This document shows positions 1 to 13,199 of a DNA stretch of 64,000 nucleotides, in pieces; the stretch's first letter is position 1; each line of letters opens with the position of its first letter. Position numbers and translations under genes: made by a program. Below the pieces are notes generated by a model that worked only from the letters and a program-made list of their open reading frames with translations, was not told where the DNA came from and did not search any database. The stretch comes from Apis mellifera (lineage: Eukaryota; Arthropoda; Insecta; Hymenoptera; Apidae): assembly GCF_003254395.2 (NCBI RefSeq), contig NC_037642.1, positions 1,458,501-1,522,500 on the forward strand, read 5' to 3'.

Positions 1-250
1 ATCCGTTCAATTTTATTTTTGAAAATTTGTATCAGAAATTTTATTCTCTCTTTAAATTTCCATTCTAAATTCGCTTGTTTTAAATTTCTTCTATATATCC
101 ATTCTACCTGTTTTTTACCTTACATATTAATTTTTTTTAATTTATCACTTACACAAAAATAACAAAATATATAACGAAATAATTACAATTACAATAATAA
201 TAAAAAAAGTTTAACATTAACGATTCAAATCCATCATTCGTCAACCTCGT
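1..250. other. AT-rich DNA, no gene seen
   Basis: The sequence is dominated by A/T runs and short TTTAAATTTC-like words. No open frame, RNA gene or repeat unit can be supported here. It most likely belongs to an intron or intergenic spacer. Confidence 0.6.
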
Positions 251-660
251 GTATTTGAAAATGTAGCATCTCAACATTCATACTCGGCCGTTGTCATCAA
301 CGATAGTATCAACGTTGTTGCTTTTCCTCGAGGAACGAGGACTCATGAAACGTTAACGATGGTTCGATCGAAAACATCCGGTTCCCCTTCGCCATCAGGC
401 TTCCCCGTTTATATCGGGGCGAAGCCTGTTCGAGTTACATCTTCTGGATGCAAGCTGTAAATGCATTATGGATACCGTATCCCCTAACGCGGGGTAAAAC
501 ACGCCCAGAGAACGCGAGAACGAGACGCGAAATTATGGCCGAGGAATATTATTTCGCCCGTGTGTTTCGTTCGGCCAGCATCGGGGATACTATAGCACTA
601 TATTACGAAGGATACGGTCACTCTAATATTGTATTGCATATTTAATCGGCCATAAGTAGT
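250..660. other. Small GC-richer island, possibly regulatory
   Basis: Base composition rises sharply over its flanks and CpG dinucleotides become frequent. A 65-codon frame beginning at 448 lies inside, but it lacks splice signals and resembles no known protein. A near-perfect hairpin sits at 396-428. The island could be a cis-regulatory element; that is inference from composition only. Confidence 0.3.
396..428. repeat. Short inverted repeat (hairpin)
   Basis: CAGGCTTCCCCG is followed by a 7-base AT-rich loop and then CGGGGCGAAGCCTG. The arms pair along about 12 bases with one bulged position. It is too short on its own to be a microRNA precursor, and no longer pairing extends from its base. 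Confidence 0.5.
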
Positions 661-1560
661 TTAATAGTGTCTCTGTCTTACAAAGTAAATTACTCGAACG
701 ATTAATTAGTTTTGAAAAAAAAAAAATATTGGAAATGCTTTATTAATAACTTTTTATTAACCATATTGTATAATAGAGTCGTCGAAAAATTTGATACTGG
801 TCGGAAAACTGGGATGAAAATTTTGATTAAATATTTATGATTGAATAAAGATTCTTTTTTTTTTTTTTGATTATTATATATATATTTAAAGAAAATATGA
901 AAAGTGAAAAAAGAAAATTACGAAAATATATTTATTTTTTATTTTTTGTTGTCTTTATTATTGTTATTATTGTTAAATAGTAATATAATTTCTAAGATTC
1001 AATTATTTTTTTTTAATATTGAATATTTAGATAATTTCTCTTGTTGGTTCAATTCCTTTGAGCTGTTTCATTTCGATTTATATTTATGGATCGAAAAAGA
1101 AAATTGATCTCGTTTGGATTCTCTTTTTTTTGATCAAAAATTCTGTATCGAAACAAATACTTTATTTTAATTCGTTTTTATAAAAAATGAAGAGAAGATA
1201 TGATGCATGAAAAAAAAAGAAATATCTGGTTCTATTTGAGAAAAAAAAAAAACTTCAAAATTCATTTCCAATTTTTCGAAATTTTTCCATTTCAATAAAC
1301 ACATTTGATGCTACACACCAAAAAAAATACTTATTCAATATAAAATTCTTTTCTATCTTTCCCCCTCATCGAAATACACTCTATATATTTCTTTTCTATT
1401 CAGAAATATTCGAAAATTCAATTTGAACTACGTTTATTCGAAATCCAAGTTCTATTCTTTCCCGTTTTCACATTTTTTTCTGCTCCAAAATAAAGTCGAA
1501 ATATGAATGCTTTAAACTGAACGTAATAAAAATCCTAAAAAAAGAGAGAATTTCACAATC
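660..1560. other. AT-rich, homopolymer-rich spacer
   Basis: The stretch carries many A and T runs of 8 to 14 bases. A leucine/phenylalanine-rich open frame at 904-1107 is a by-product of TTA/TTT-rich DNA rather than a gene. Confidence 0.6.
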
Positions 1561-1620
1561 TGAATGAATTTTACAATTCATGAATCTCAATCCTTCTATC
1601 ACTTCAAACTTCGCCCATCC

Positions 1621-1670
1621 TCTCCCTCCTCCTCCTCCTCCTCCTTTTTTTTTCTCTCTCTCTTCCTCTA
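1621..1670. repeat. Pyrimidine tract: (CCT)n, T-run, (CT)n
   Basis: About seven CCT units run into a block of T and then CT dinucleotides. The tract creates the long arginine-rich open frame seen on the opposite strand (1604-1957), which is therefore not treated as a gene. Confidence 0.8.
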
Positions 1671-3700
1671 TACTTCCTGCAACGACGATTGTAGCAAACG
1701 CGAGGAGCCAACCGATGCAAGGCTTTTATTGAAATATCGCTGCTACGTGTCTCCTCTATAAATATATTATAGGATTTCTCCGGGTCAATTGGATGTCGCG
1801 CAATAGAGGCATCGATCACCAGCCCACGAAATCCATTTCGCCGGATTTGTTCCGTGAATTCTCCTCGAAATTGAAATTTCGCCTCTTCGCGCTTGTTTTG
1901 CGTGTAATGTTTACACGTACGTATTGCTTCATCTTTGTGTGTGAAATAAAATTCCAAATATTAGATCTTCCAAATTCTGTGAATTCTGCGAATTCTTTGT
2001 GTCGTAGCGTTCATTAAAAATATTAAAACGTTATTAGAAACATTTTGTTTTCATTAAAATAATGTTCATTAATTTATTTCAATATTTTCCAATTTTTTTT
2101 TGGGCAAAATAATTATAATCAATAAATAAGCTATACAATCTTTCATCTTTTTATAATTCTATAATATAATAATATACTTAATTATATAATTAATAATTCA
2201 TAAATATATTTTGATAGAACGATACTGTGATATTTTATTTTCAAGAATTAAATGAATTCTCCATGGAAATTGAAAAAAATATTAAGAATTTGTTACAATA
2301 TAAAATATTTAATACACGTATGATATAAAAAATTTTCGATATTTTTTCAATATCCGTGACAATAAATTATAAATATTTATTCAGTATATTCTATATAATA
2401 AAAGTTGAAAGTTTTCATTCTAGAATTTTTTTACAGAAAAAAAATAACAATCTCGATCTTCAAAAAAACATGACACTCGTGTGAAAATTGAGAATTCATC
2501 TATTTCTTATTTCCTGATTTTTGAATAGTATATAAAAAAATATATTTCATTAAATTGTATATCATTTATATATAATTATTTTGTCTTGTACACAACAGAT
2601 TTAGGTTTATAAATAAGTTTCTTTATTTATATTCTTTATATTCTTTATTCATTATCTTAATTTATTTGATTCCAATGATAGTTTAGTTTTTCTTTCAATT
2701 TTTTGCAAATAAAATTATCGATTTACTTTCTTGTTACGATTAATTTCTGAGAAACGAAAGAAAATTGATGTGAAATATAGATATAAGATAAGTTTATTTA
2801 TCGTTATTTACACTTGATATGAAAAATGGTTTAACATAATAGAAATACAGGATAAAAATGATATTCTTATTTGCTGTTTGGAATTTTATTGTATCATATT
2901 GACTTTATATTTTTCAATCTCTTCTATTTATAGTTGTGCAAAGTTGTGTGATATTTTAATGCTATTAAATTCTTAACAAGTTCCATTAACGCGCTCTAAG
3001 AACCATGTAATTAATCGATCAATTTCTGAGGCCGTAATTACTTGTAAAGTTCTTACTCTCTCACTGTCAATAAGCTTGTATGTAAATTCTAACACCGTGT
3101 TACGTATTGTATGTGAATAAATAATTGCGAAATTTGAGACTACGTGATATTCTGGAAAATAAATATAATTTCATTTTTCTCTCTTTCTTATTTTATTCTT
3201 TGTAAAAAAAATTCAAATTAAAGGTTAAAAAACGTTTTATATTTATAATCGTTGAATCTGTATCATTATAAATTTATTAGTTTTAAATAAAATTCAATTT
3301 GCAAAGACAGAAACTTAAATCTTAGAAAGAGATAATCTTTCTTTAATAATGTTATGATGTTAATTTAATAATTTTTATATTCAGAATGTACTTCAAAGTC
3401 ATATATGATCTTTTATTCTCAAAGCTAATTCAATTAATGAAGATTACATCTTCACATCTTTTAATTCTTTTTCTCTATTTTTAATTCAAATTTAAAATAT
3501 CCTTTCAATTTTTGAACAGGACACAAAATGATTTCATAACAATAAACAAAATAATCAAATTACGTGTTTAAAAGTTAGATCCTTTATCTATTCAAACCTC
3601 AATTTGTATTTATCATAATTCTAATAATATTTTCATTGCCAAAAAAAATTAAAAATTACAAATTCTGAAACAAATAGTTTCATCTACCATGATCTATAAA
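1670..3700. other. Minor island grading into long AT-rich spacer
   Basis: 1670-1900 has moderate GC and several CGs. From about 2000 to 3700 the sequence is very AT-rich and featureless apart from homopolymers and simple TTTAT words. No exon with paired splice signals could be recognised. Confidence 0.5.
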
Positions 3701-4300
3701 ATAAAGTCCAAACAAATCCTCAAACGAAGCATACAAGATTTCAATTTTGGCCCATCTATGCAGCCAAATGGACGTCTTTTATTACCACTATAACATTCGG
3801 GATTCAAAAGAACAACAGTGGATTTCAACGAGGTGCGAACACGAAATTCTAGCGGAAGTTGAATGCCCATTGTCGCGTCGTCGAGAGCTGAAGTTCTCAT
3901 GTCGCGACAACAGCAAACAAGAATCTTCTTCCCCTATTTTCCCCTATTTTTTCCCTTCCGTTTTCGAATCTCTCCTTCCTCTCTCGCTTCTCTTCTTCAC
4001 TGCCCAAGTTTAACGGGGGCACGAATTTCTTATACTCGTCGTTGGATCGCGGCCAGACGAGTTTTCTATTTTCCCTTATTGTTTCGATTACACCGTGTCC
4101 TCTGCTCAATATCCTCTATATAAATATTTTCATCCCAAACTGACAATCAATTACTCGAAAATCGGTATACATAATTATCGTCCCGAGTTTGAAATTGGAA
4201 TCTAGAATTTCAAAAAAAAAAAAAAAGGAAATCAAATTAGAATCAGAACGATATAAAATTTAAAAATACATTTTTTCAACTTTAAATATCGAGCATTTTA
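3700..4300. other. Moderate-GC segment, no gene supported
   Basis: Open frames occur on both strands over 3694-4123. None has convincing splice borders or a familiar protein pattern, and the pyrimidine-rich composition (3920-4000) explains their length. Confidence 0.4.
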
Positions 4301-4319
4301 TATTCATTCATTGTATTAT

Positions 4320-4890
4320 TAATCTCCGAAGCAGCGAGATTCGTGCACGGAGCGTGAAAATACGTGGATCTACGATCGGTGGTGAAAAGTTTCCCGAGGC
4401 CGTGAGCTTTTCGTCGGGGCCATCGTAGCGTTATAATTTCGCGCCCCGTGAAAGGAAAGCGGCCCGGATAATTATCGGTAACTGCTAACTGGTAAAGTTT
4501 CGAGAAGGGAAGCCGCTTCATCCCCCTCTGCCTTCTCCTCCTCCTCCTCCACTCTCTCTCTCTTTCCTTCCTTTCTCGCTTCCTCCCGTTCTCCGTGCAC
4601 CGCGTAAATTAAGTATAGCGATGCAATTTATAGCGGCAATATAATGCGCCTTGTTTGCCGTTCGACCATTATTAGCCGGCTCTCCGATTCCGTGGCTGGT
4701 TCAAGTGGGTCTTCCTCCAGGAGGGAGGAGGAGGCGCGCTCGTAATGTTTCCCTCTCGTCGAGTTTTCCTTGTGAATACGTGTTGGTTCAACGGACAGAG
4801 TTCAACTCGCGCGCGAATTCGCGTTTCCTTGGCTGGATATCGAGAATAGAGAATCGTGTACGGCTTTCCTGTTCCGGTATTTATTATGGA
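4320..4890. other. CpG-rich island with pyrimidine tract
   Basis: GC and CpG content are far above the flanking DNA. A (CTC)n/(CT)n tract fills 4521-4590. Frames are open on both strands (4651-4896 and 4672-4917), as expected from composition. It is a candidate regulatory island; function is inferred. Confidence 0.35.
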
Positions 4891-6938
4891 AATTGATAAA
4901 GAAGTTGGAGGTTGCAAAGGTTTATTGTTATATTAGGTTTTTTTTTTTAATGAATTTTTCTTATTGTGTTATTGTATTATCAATTGTATTGTATTTCCTT
5001 TAGTTTCATGTTTATTTAATTTATTTAATTTATTGGTATTTTTAAAATGGATGTAAGAGACGGTATTGACAATATAAATTAGGAATTCTTTTGAAATGAT
5101 AATTTTCTTTCATCTATTCTAAATGCAATTTAAATTGTATTTCTTCAAAAATATTGTGAAAATTAAATTATTTTTAAAACTTATTATTGTAGAATGTACT
5201 ATGAATAATCATGAATAATAGAAAGAAGGAATTTGTAAATGTTTCAAGTTCAGAGACATGCTATGTAATAATATTTGATTCTTGCAAAAAGTCGAAGAAT
5301 TTATGAAATGTTTAGTGAAACATTGAAATTTTTTATTTAGAAAAATAATAATGCAACAATAATAACTGTGATGCTGGATCGTGGAAATTTTAAATTTAAA
5401 GAGAATGGATTATTTTAATAATATTTTTCGTGATATATGACTTAAGTGTTTTATAAATGCAGTTTTTTTAAAAATTTGTTGTATATTTTTCACCTATTTT
5501 ATTTCAAATAGTACAAATTTTGATATAAATAATTTTTTCCTAAATGAATATAATATAAATAGAAAAAGTAATTAAAATAATTATTTACGCCATTTATAAC
5601 AAAAATTATTATTTTAAAAAAGTTCAATTTTCTAAAATTTAATGCGTGGAACTTTATATTGTGACATTCAAAATTAATTAACTGTAACTGATAAATTTTC
5701 ACTAAAAAAATCCGAATCGTCTGGTTCAATAAAATAATTTTGCATATTATCTATATTTAATTTAACGAATAGTTCAATATTTATTTTAAAGAACGTATTT
5801 ATACATTCTTGTATCTTTCATATAAACGATAAATGTTATCAAAAATTTATGCAACAATGCAAATATAAAAAATATAAAAAATTTGCACATGCAATAATTA
5901 AATATGCTTTAAATTAAAAATGTATAGTTGTTTCTTTTTATACATTATGAAGAACAAATATATATATTGTTATTATTCGTATTTGAATAAATTTGAAAGA
6001 ATAAAAAATTAAAAAAAAAATTATAAAACGATTATTTTCTTTTATTTTATCGAAAACTGAGCGACATCAAAGAAATAAAGAGCGATAAAAAATAATAAAA
6101 ATATATACGCTTGTGAAACACAGATATATTTTCTTTTTCTTTGAATTTTTTTTAAACTAAGAAAAAGAAACTATAGAAAATTTTAAAAACTGGAAAATGA
6201 TTTCTGAACAATTGGATGAAAATGTATGTCTGCCTATTGTATGTAATGGAAATTGAAGTCATAGTAATTCTGCGATTATTCCTTTTCATGTGATATTAAT
6301 TTAACGCGTTTCATTGTCAATTTGTATAATATTCTTCAATGATATCCAAGATTTAATTATAAAAAATTAAAATTACAGTATAATACCATATTAATTGGAA
6401 ATAAGTGTATATAATTAATTCAATATTTCCTAAAATTTAAATAATCAAAGGATCGATAAAAATCGATGAATGAGAAGAGGATTTAATATTAACAAGAACA
6501 TAAAAATTTAGAAATTAATAAAAAAAATAATTAAATAAAGGATAATTAAAAAACTTGAAAATCGAAAAAGATTTGTGAAAAGAGAATCGAAAGAAGAATA
6601 TATTAGACGTTGAATAAAATAAAATATTATCCCCTTCTCTGAACAAACATGTCAAAGAAAAATCATTAATCAAAATTAAATCGTGCAACAACGAATTATT
6701 CCAATCCATCGAGAATTATTATAATCAACGAGAGAATCCCTGCCAAAAGAAAATTTCATTTAAGCTTTGTTAAAACATGGCGGTTATTTCGAGCACTAAC
6801 GTTAATTAAAATGGGGTGAATATGAACCACGGATATGAGAAACGAATTGTTTAAGATTGTATTACATTCACATACGCGAATACAAAAATTATGAATGAAA
6901 AACTCTGCAAAAGCTGTGTGTAACAACCGACCACGCTA

Positions 6939-6940
<2 letters not shown>
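4890..6940. other. AT-rich spacer, no gene seen
   Basis: Two kilobases of low-GC DNA with frequent A and T runs. Short frames at 5499-5729 and 6515-6709 on the minus strand have asparagine-, isoleucine- and phenylalanine-rich translations typical of AT-rich noncoding DNA. Confidence 0.6.

Positions 6941-6942
<2 letters not shown>

Positions 6943-6994
<52 letters not shown>
6943..6994. repeat. (TA)n microsatellite
   Basis: About 26 uninterrupted TA dinucleotides. A run this pure is likely length-polymorphic between individuals. The tyrosine/isoleucine repeat frame that crosses it is not a gene. Confidence 0.95.
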
Positions 6995-6995
<1 letters not shown>

Positions 6996-7073
6996 TCTTC
7001 TCTCGAGAGTTTCGATTTTTCAATCTTTACGTTGTTTCCTCAGGTTTCTTATTGGCTTGCTTATGACGTCAAT

Positions 7074-7081
7074 TTTGCTTT
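7074..7081. promoter_or_regulatory. Full CRE-like palindrome TGACGTCA
   Basis: The eight bases match the consensus bound by CREB/ATF bZIP factors. The same octamer recurs at 44005-44012 and 46274-46281. Motif identity is seen; binding is inference. Confidence 0.35.
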
Positions 7082-7250
7082 ATTAAATGCATGCTCGATT
7101 CCTGAGCCCTAATTTCAGATGATAGTTGATCACGAAGATTCAACTGTTCGTTAAACTGTTACATTCAATTTGAATAATCATTTCTATATTTTATAGAAGA
7201 AATATTGGCTTTTGTTTATACTTTAAAGATTCTATTATACACATTCAGAA

Positions 7251-7436
7251 TGAATACTTGTATGTGAAAATATTTAGCACAATTATTTAGCACATTTCCT
7301 TATTTTTCAAATAATTATTTTTATTTATTTTTAATTATTTTTTAATTTTTCTTGAATACTTGTATGTAAAAATATTTAGCACAATTGTTTAGCACATTTC
7401 CTGTATTTTTCAAATAATTATTTTTTAATTTTTCTT
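7251..7436. repeat. Two-copy tandem duplication, ~102 bp unit
   Basis: The words TGAATACTTGTATGT, AAATATTTAGCACAATT and TTTAGCACATTTCCT recur at a 102-bp offset (first copy from 7251, second from 7353). The copies differ by a few substitutions and by the length of the trailing T/A-rich segment. Confidence 0.8.
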
Positions 7437-7439
7437 TAA

Positions 7440-7690
7440 TTATTATGAACAAATTATAAACTTTCAATTTTGTCATATTATTCTCACAGACGTTCAAATT
7501 TTGCAAAATGGATTATCTTTCAAAATCAGAAGTACATAATAACTTAGAATGAATAATTGTAACAATAAATTCATCATCAACTTATACATACATATTAATA
7601 TTCATACTAAGAAAAATATAATGATAATCTAATAAATAATTCACAAAGTCTCTGATTCTCTAAAATGTTAATTCGATAAAATTTCGAGGA
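7440..7690. other. AT-rich spacer
   Basis: Low-complexity AT-rich DNA between the 102-bp duplication and the next GC island. No feature is visible. Confidence 0.5.
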
Positions 7691-8340
7691 AAATTTTCGA
7701 AGAAGATCAAAGGACGAACGAAAGAGCGTATTCTATTGTAGAATAGATATGCTGGGAGCAAACATTACGACTTTCACAAACGTCAAACCGGCGGACGATA
7801 GACAAAGAATAAGGAAGTTCTCGTTTTGCGGGATTCACGTCTAACCAAACGTTGATCAAGAAGATCCACGGAATAATTTCCCGCTAATGACGCCTAACGA
7901 TCCCGGCGACAGACTTCGGAACCCGGCAATCGCTAATCGACAGCTAATTACAAGGCTCGCCGGCAATCGTTTCTCCCTCCCCGACGAAGGAAAGGAAATC
8001 CGTGTAATTTCCGCGCTCTCGTCGTGCCAACAATGGAGGTACACAGAGACGAGGTAGCGATTCCTCTTTGAAAACAGAAGGGGGGAGGAGGGGGAGGGAG
8101 AAAAATGAGAGGAAAAATAGAGGCGGCCTGTCCCATGGTTCATGCCGTAGTCCATGTTTTCTCGCCGTACCAACCAACGCAACGAATCGCAATAACGTTT
8201 TAGTCGATATTCAATCGAACGAATACGTGCCCGCCTTTTCCATCCTCCTCTTTCTAGATTCTTCTCGTCAGATTCTCTTTGTCGCGAGTGAAACGTTAAC
8301 CACTTCCTCGTGTGCAGCTTTTTGTAATTTTGGTATAAAA
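7690..8340. other. CpG-rich island with purine tract
   Basis: GC-rich sequence with abundant CG. G-runs of 6, 5 and 3 bases lie at 8080-8098. Overlapping frames occur in four phases across both strands (7856-8370), which argues against a real exon. Possible enhancer; inference only. Confidence 0.35.
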
Positions 8341-8690
8341 ATTTCTTTCTTGTGTATTATATTTTTATAATTATCCTTGTGATTTTTCCATGTGATATTT
8401 ATACGAATTCAGGGATGTGGATATTTTTATTATTATAGTACAAGCGTGATTTTTGTACAGAATGAAAAGAATTACTAAGAATTGGTAATTGCAGAATATG
8501 ATAGAAATGACTATATTATTGTATTCGGATTGTTTGAAAGAATATTTAAATTGCGAGAAGAAAAATTTATTATGTAACACAACACATTAACTCGACCAAA
8601 TTATTCAAGTTATAATTCTAGAAATAATTCCAAAAATTAAAACTTCGATAATATTTAGAACTTCATCTACACACACACACATATACACGT
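8340..8690. other. AT-rich spacer
   Basis: AT-rich DNA with a short CA-type run near 8672-8682. No coding or structural element could be supported. Confidence 0.5.
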
Positions 8691-9120
8691 GTAAACGTGC
8701 GAGATGCTTAAGCAGCAAATCACTGTTGCGACGTGCACAATGGGAAGAGTTGTTAAATTACTGTGTATCTCGGCAACGTCGATTTAACGAGGGGGAGGGG
8801 GAAATGAAGAGCGTCGGAGACGCATAATTTTACGAAGGGTGGGGCTAATTCAGGGGCCTCGATAACGTTGGTTCCGGGGGTGGCCTCGCCCCTGGGACCA
8901 CCGGTAAATTTTGTAGCTGACAAAGCCGCCGCGCTTCGTTCCGCTTCCGGCGCGAGCATCGGCCTCGAGGTTGTGTAATTAGAGTCCGTTGGCCAATCCC
9001 ATCAACCTGAGGCTTCTATTCGACCGTACGAAAGCTCCAATTGTTAATCACCACCGATCTGGTGGTGGTCGGTGATCATCGTTGCTTTTATATTTATGTT
9101 TCGATTATTTGGTCGCTCCG
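8690..9120. other. GC island, candidate conserved noncoding element
   Basis: High-GC stretch with homeodomain-like AATTA words (near 8980) embedded in complex, non-repetitive sequence. It ends in a compact region of self-complementarity at 9047-9076 (ATCACC against GGTGAT, with inner CCACC/GGTGG). Complexity suggests constraint, but no alignment was possible. Confidence 0.3.
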
Positions 9121-9760
9121 GTTTCAAGTGATTGGCAAATGATCTTTTGTTAGAAAGTAGCTAAATTGCTAAGAGATGGAAAAGTTTATTATTTATTCAT
9201 TTATGAGAAATTTATGGAATTTTTAGTATTATATGAAATGACAAAGTATATACATTATTGTGATATTTAAAGAGTTGGGAAAATTTATTTTCCAAGTCTT
9301 AGATATTGTTTAAATCTAAATGTTTTTTTATTTTGTGAATCACAGTGTATATTGTATGCTCAAAATTTTGTTTTCAAATTGATCTAAAATATAACATCTT
9401 TCAAGATATTAATGGTCTGATGTTGATAACTATAGTTCTACAACTTTCATTATATTTTTATAAAATACACTTTCTTTAATAATCTTCTGATTATTAATCT
9501 CATAATCAAATATTTTTGTAATATCACCTTGTAATTTTCTTACTCATTTAAATCAGTGAGTGAATTCTTTCTAATCTAAAAATTAAGAATCATTTTACAA
9601 AAAAGGAATGAAGATGGAGATTGAAATAATAATTGATTGACGAAATATTTATAAACACATCTCCTTTATGATTATCCTAAAAATAATTCTAGAATTCTAG
9701 AATATATTGGACAGATTTTACTCGAAAAATTAAAATCGGTACAATATTTATGCACTTTCT
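9120..9760. other. AT-rich spacer
   Basis: Low-GC DNA with no supported gene or repeat. Confidence 0.5.
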
Positions 9761-9833
9761 CATTCCATCTTCTTCACTCACTGGATGGAGGCTGGCTTTC
9801 ACACACAGGTACACACAGCGGTAAGATGGAATG
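9761..9833. repeat. 11-bp perfect inverted repeat with 51-base spacer
   Basis: CATTCCATCTT at 9761-9771 is exactly complementary to AAGATGGAATG at 9823-9833. The spacer shows little further pairing, so a microRNA-like hairpin is unlikely. A cruciform-type element or paired TEAD-like sites (CATTCCA) are possible readings. Confidence 0.5.
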
Positions 9834-9839
9834 TAGCTC

Positions 9840-12800
9840 GTTTATTAAAAAAGAATTTTCACGTCGAATGGGGTAACTCAATTTCCACGTGTTTCTTCAC
9901 TTATACGGCCATCCATTTCCTTTTGCCTCTAAACAGGAAAAACGTATAGCTATGATAGATCGCTTCTTCAGGTCCCAATTTTCCTGCCTGCCTTCTCTAC
10001 GTCTACTGTCCGACATTTTACCTTTTTTTTTTTACCTTCATTTTTTTACTTTTATTTCCTCTCATTTTATCCATCCATCGAACTTTTTTAGATTTTTTAA
10101 ATAAAGAATTTCGTATTGATTTAAGAAGAACACGAAGAGGATGATTTTAGAAAATAAATCGAATTTTTTTCATTTGAGGCTTCGTTTTTAAGCAAATCGA
10201 GAAAATTTTTATATACAAGTGAAGTTAAATATACAATTGGATAGGAATTGATTTATAGATAGCTGATTCTCTTTGAAAATGTAAAATAAAATTTTATCGT
10301 TTATTTTTCTGATCATATATAATCGAAGAGTAATCTGTAAATTTTCAAATTCAAATTATTTTTTATTTTTTATATATTTTATTCGATTTCGACAAAATCA
10401 TATATAAACTATCGGGTAAAAATTATAAGTCATTTCTTTTGTTGTAATTATATCAAATATTTTCTATTGATTTTATTAATTTGTAATTAATTCCACAAAT
10501 ATTAATTGTAATTTATTTTAACAAATTTCTCTTTTTACACTCTCAGAATTTTTTTAATTTTTAATTTACTGATTCTATAAAATATTTTATACTGATAATA
10601 TATAAATCTTTTTTATTTTATTAATTTTAAAAAATTAAATATTGTTAACGATTAGGATTGAAAATTATTGAAAACACGGTTCGTAAACATTTCTTACTTT
10701 TCTACGATAAAATGATTCCATCGTAAAAGAAAAAGAAAAATAGGATGGAAAAATCTTGCCTTTTCCCTCGAATGTTGGAGAATTTTCCTGGAAATGAAAA
10801 TGAACCGCATACATTTCATTAATTTTCTTCAGGGTAGAAATGAGATAAGAATGAATCCACGGCATCGCTCGAGAAACGTGATTTTATTCAATGGAAATTT
10901 CGCAGGTGGCGGTGGTAAAGAGAATCATTTCGAGAGACATTGCCTAATCGCTGGAACGTTGAATAATAATTGCTCAAAGCCAAGCGCAGAATTCTCGAAA
11001 GCAAGAGTTAGAACCCTTCTGATCCGTTTAAGACGCCGCAGATTTTCTCGACGTAGACTAATCGAAAGCGTGTTCACGCATAAAGAGGCCGCCTTACTCT
11101 TCGAAATTCGCGGCGTTATCATCTTGATTTAATACCCTCAATGAGAACCTTCAACTAAGTGCAACTTCGTTCCTCCCGTCCTTCTTACCTCTTGGCATTT
11201 CTTATTTCAAATTCATATTTTTTCGAATATTTCTTCTACTACGTTTAATCGATAATTAATTATATGTAATATATTTAAAAAATATATGATTCTAACACAT
11301 AAAAATATATTAGAGGAAAATATAATAAGATATAGAATTCACGATAGCTTGAAATGGTAAAAGTGTGATTTAATAATAATATAGAAAAATATTCAAACGA
11401 AAGATTTTTAAAATTTGCATAAGTGGAATTCAGAAATATTATAAAGTTTAATTGATTGATTTAATTTTAGAAGTATTAAAATATTAGATACGAAATATTA
11501 TTTTTATAATTAAAATTATGTTATCATTCATTATTCAATTTTATTTCATGTCAATTATTTTTTTATTTGAGAATTGATCAATGAAAATCGATTTTTCATT
11601 CATTCATTCAAGCAATAAATTTTCTTGAATGTGATATTAATAACTTATAGAGAAAATACTTTACTTTAAGCTGAAAAATATTTTTATCTAGTCGTGTAAA
11701 ATTAATCTGATAGTTTTATTATAAGTATTTTTCACTTTCCACTATGACAAAATATTTAGTTCAATATATATGTAATAAAAATAAAATAATAGGATAATTA
11801 GCTTTAATATATTATTGAAGAAATATTCTTTACCATACAAATTTCTTATCTCTATTTCTATAATTTCTATAATTATTATATTCTCATATTATTCTATTAT
11901 TATTATATTATATTATTATACATATCAGTGTACATTGAATAAAATGACATTTTCGATGATATATATAACCGTTTAGAAAATCAAACTAACGAAAAATAAT
12001 AAAACTAGAAAGATTAATATCACTTCAAACTAATCCAAATATCAGTGTACATATTTGTGAAAGAGAGAAATTTTTGTCTCTGATGCCGCGTCAACATAAT
12101 GCATCGAGAGGGTGGTATTTTTTTAAACCTGATTTTTAAACTTGATTTCCTTTTTCTTTTTTTTTTCCCTTCATCAAACGCGAATCCATCTCTATTAAAC
12201 GCGAATTTTGCTCGGGCGATGCTTCTTCCTCGAGAAAAACGACGGTGAAAATTAGTCGCGAAAATTACTCGCGCACCGGATTAACGACCAACTTGGACGA
12301 AACTCGCCGCAGTCCTCCATCATGTTCATGCACGGTGTAAACAAAGTTCTAAATTCGCGTAATCCTGGCAAGTGTGACGCGCCACCGAAATCCTTTTCCA
12401 CCGTTCGTTTATGGACCGTTAAAATCACGCGATCCCTTGATGGCTCGCGGCACGTTTCCAAAACGTTGGGACAAAAGTTTCGATTTGATTAAGAGAATGG
12501 AACCATCATCGTGATCAGGATGACGAGGAAGAAATTTGACGAGGATGTATGAAGATTTTTAACGAAATATTCTATTCATGTCATGTAATTTAATATGCGA
12601 TTTTCTTTAGATTTCTTTAGATAATCTTTAAATTTTCAATGATTTCTGAAAAGTATATTTTCTAAAATATAATAAAATCTCTTTCATGTCACATAAGATG
12701 TCACATATAATTTTTTACGTACGTATTTTTGTAAGAATATAGATGTAAAGATTTTTAATGTTGATGGGATAAAATAATTAACAAAAAAACTATGCTTAAC

Positions 12801-13180
12801 GTGGAATATTTAATTGCAATTGAAATTCAATATGGAAAAATACGAATAAAAATCAGAGTAAATATTGACTGTGTTATTTAGTTTTATTATTTTTACAAAA
12901 AAATAAATGATTCTAAAACAATAGTTGTATCTCATAGCAAATAAAAATTATCGAACAAACTATAAAAGTTTAATTACAAATTTTATTACATATTGTAATT
13001 TCCCAATCTATTTATATCATTCGAATAATTCTAATCCATAATTCAATTCTCTCATTCGCTTGATATCATATGCATTATTTTTTTTCGAAAAAACAAACTT
13101 TTCTCACTTTTCTTTTTACAAAAGCATCACCGATAATCATTAAAAAAGAATCTTTCTTCACTTTTCGAGCCCAATAGATA
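9840..13180. other. AT-rich DNA with two small islands, no gene seen
   Basis: Mostly low-GC sequence. Local rises in GC occur at about 10850-11170 and 12060-12500. The 112-codon frame at 10794-11132 is mirrored by an antisense frame and has no familiar protein pattern. The 12240-12480 segment is complex and CpG-rich and may be a regulatory element. Confidence 0.4.
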
Positions 13181-13199
13181 TCAAAGAACAAAGAGAAAG

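Noticed and set aside
904..1107. Leucine/phenylalanine-rich frame resembling a membrane segment
   Set aside because: AT-rich DNA gives hydrophobic translations by chance; no splice or start context.
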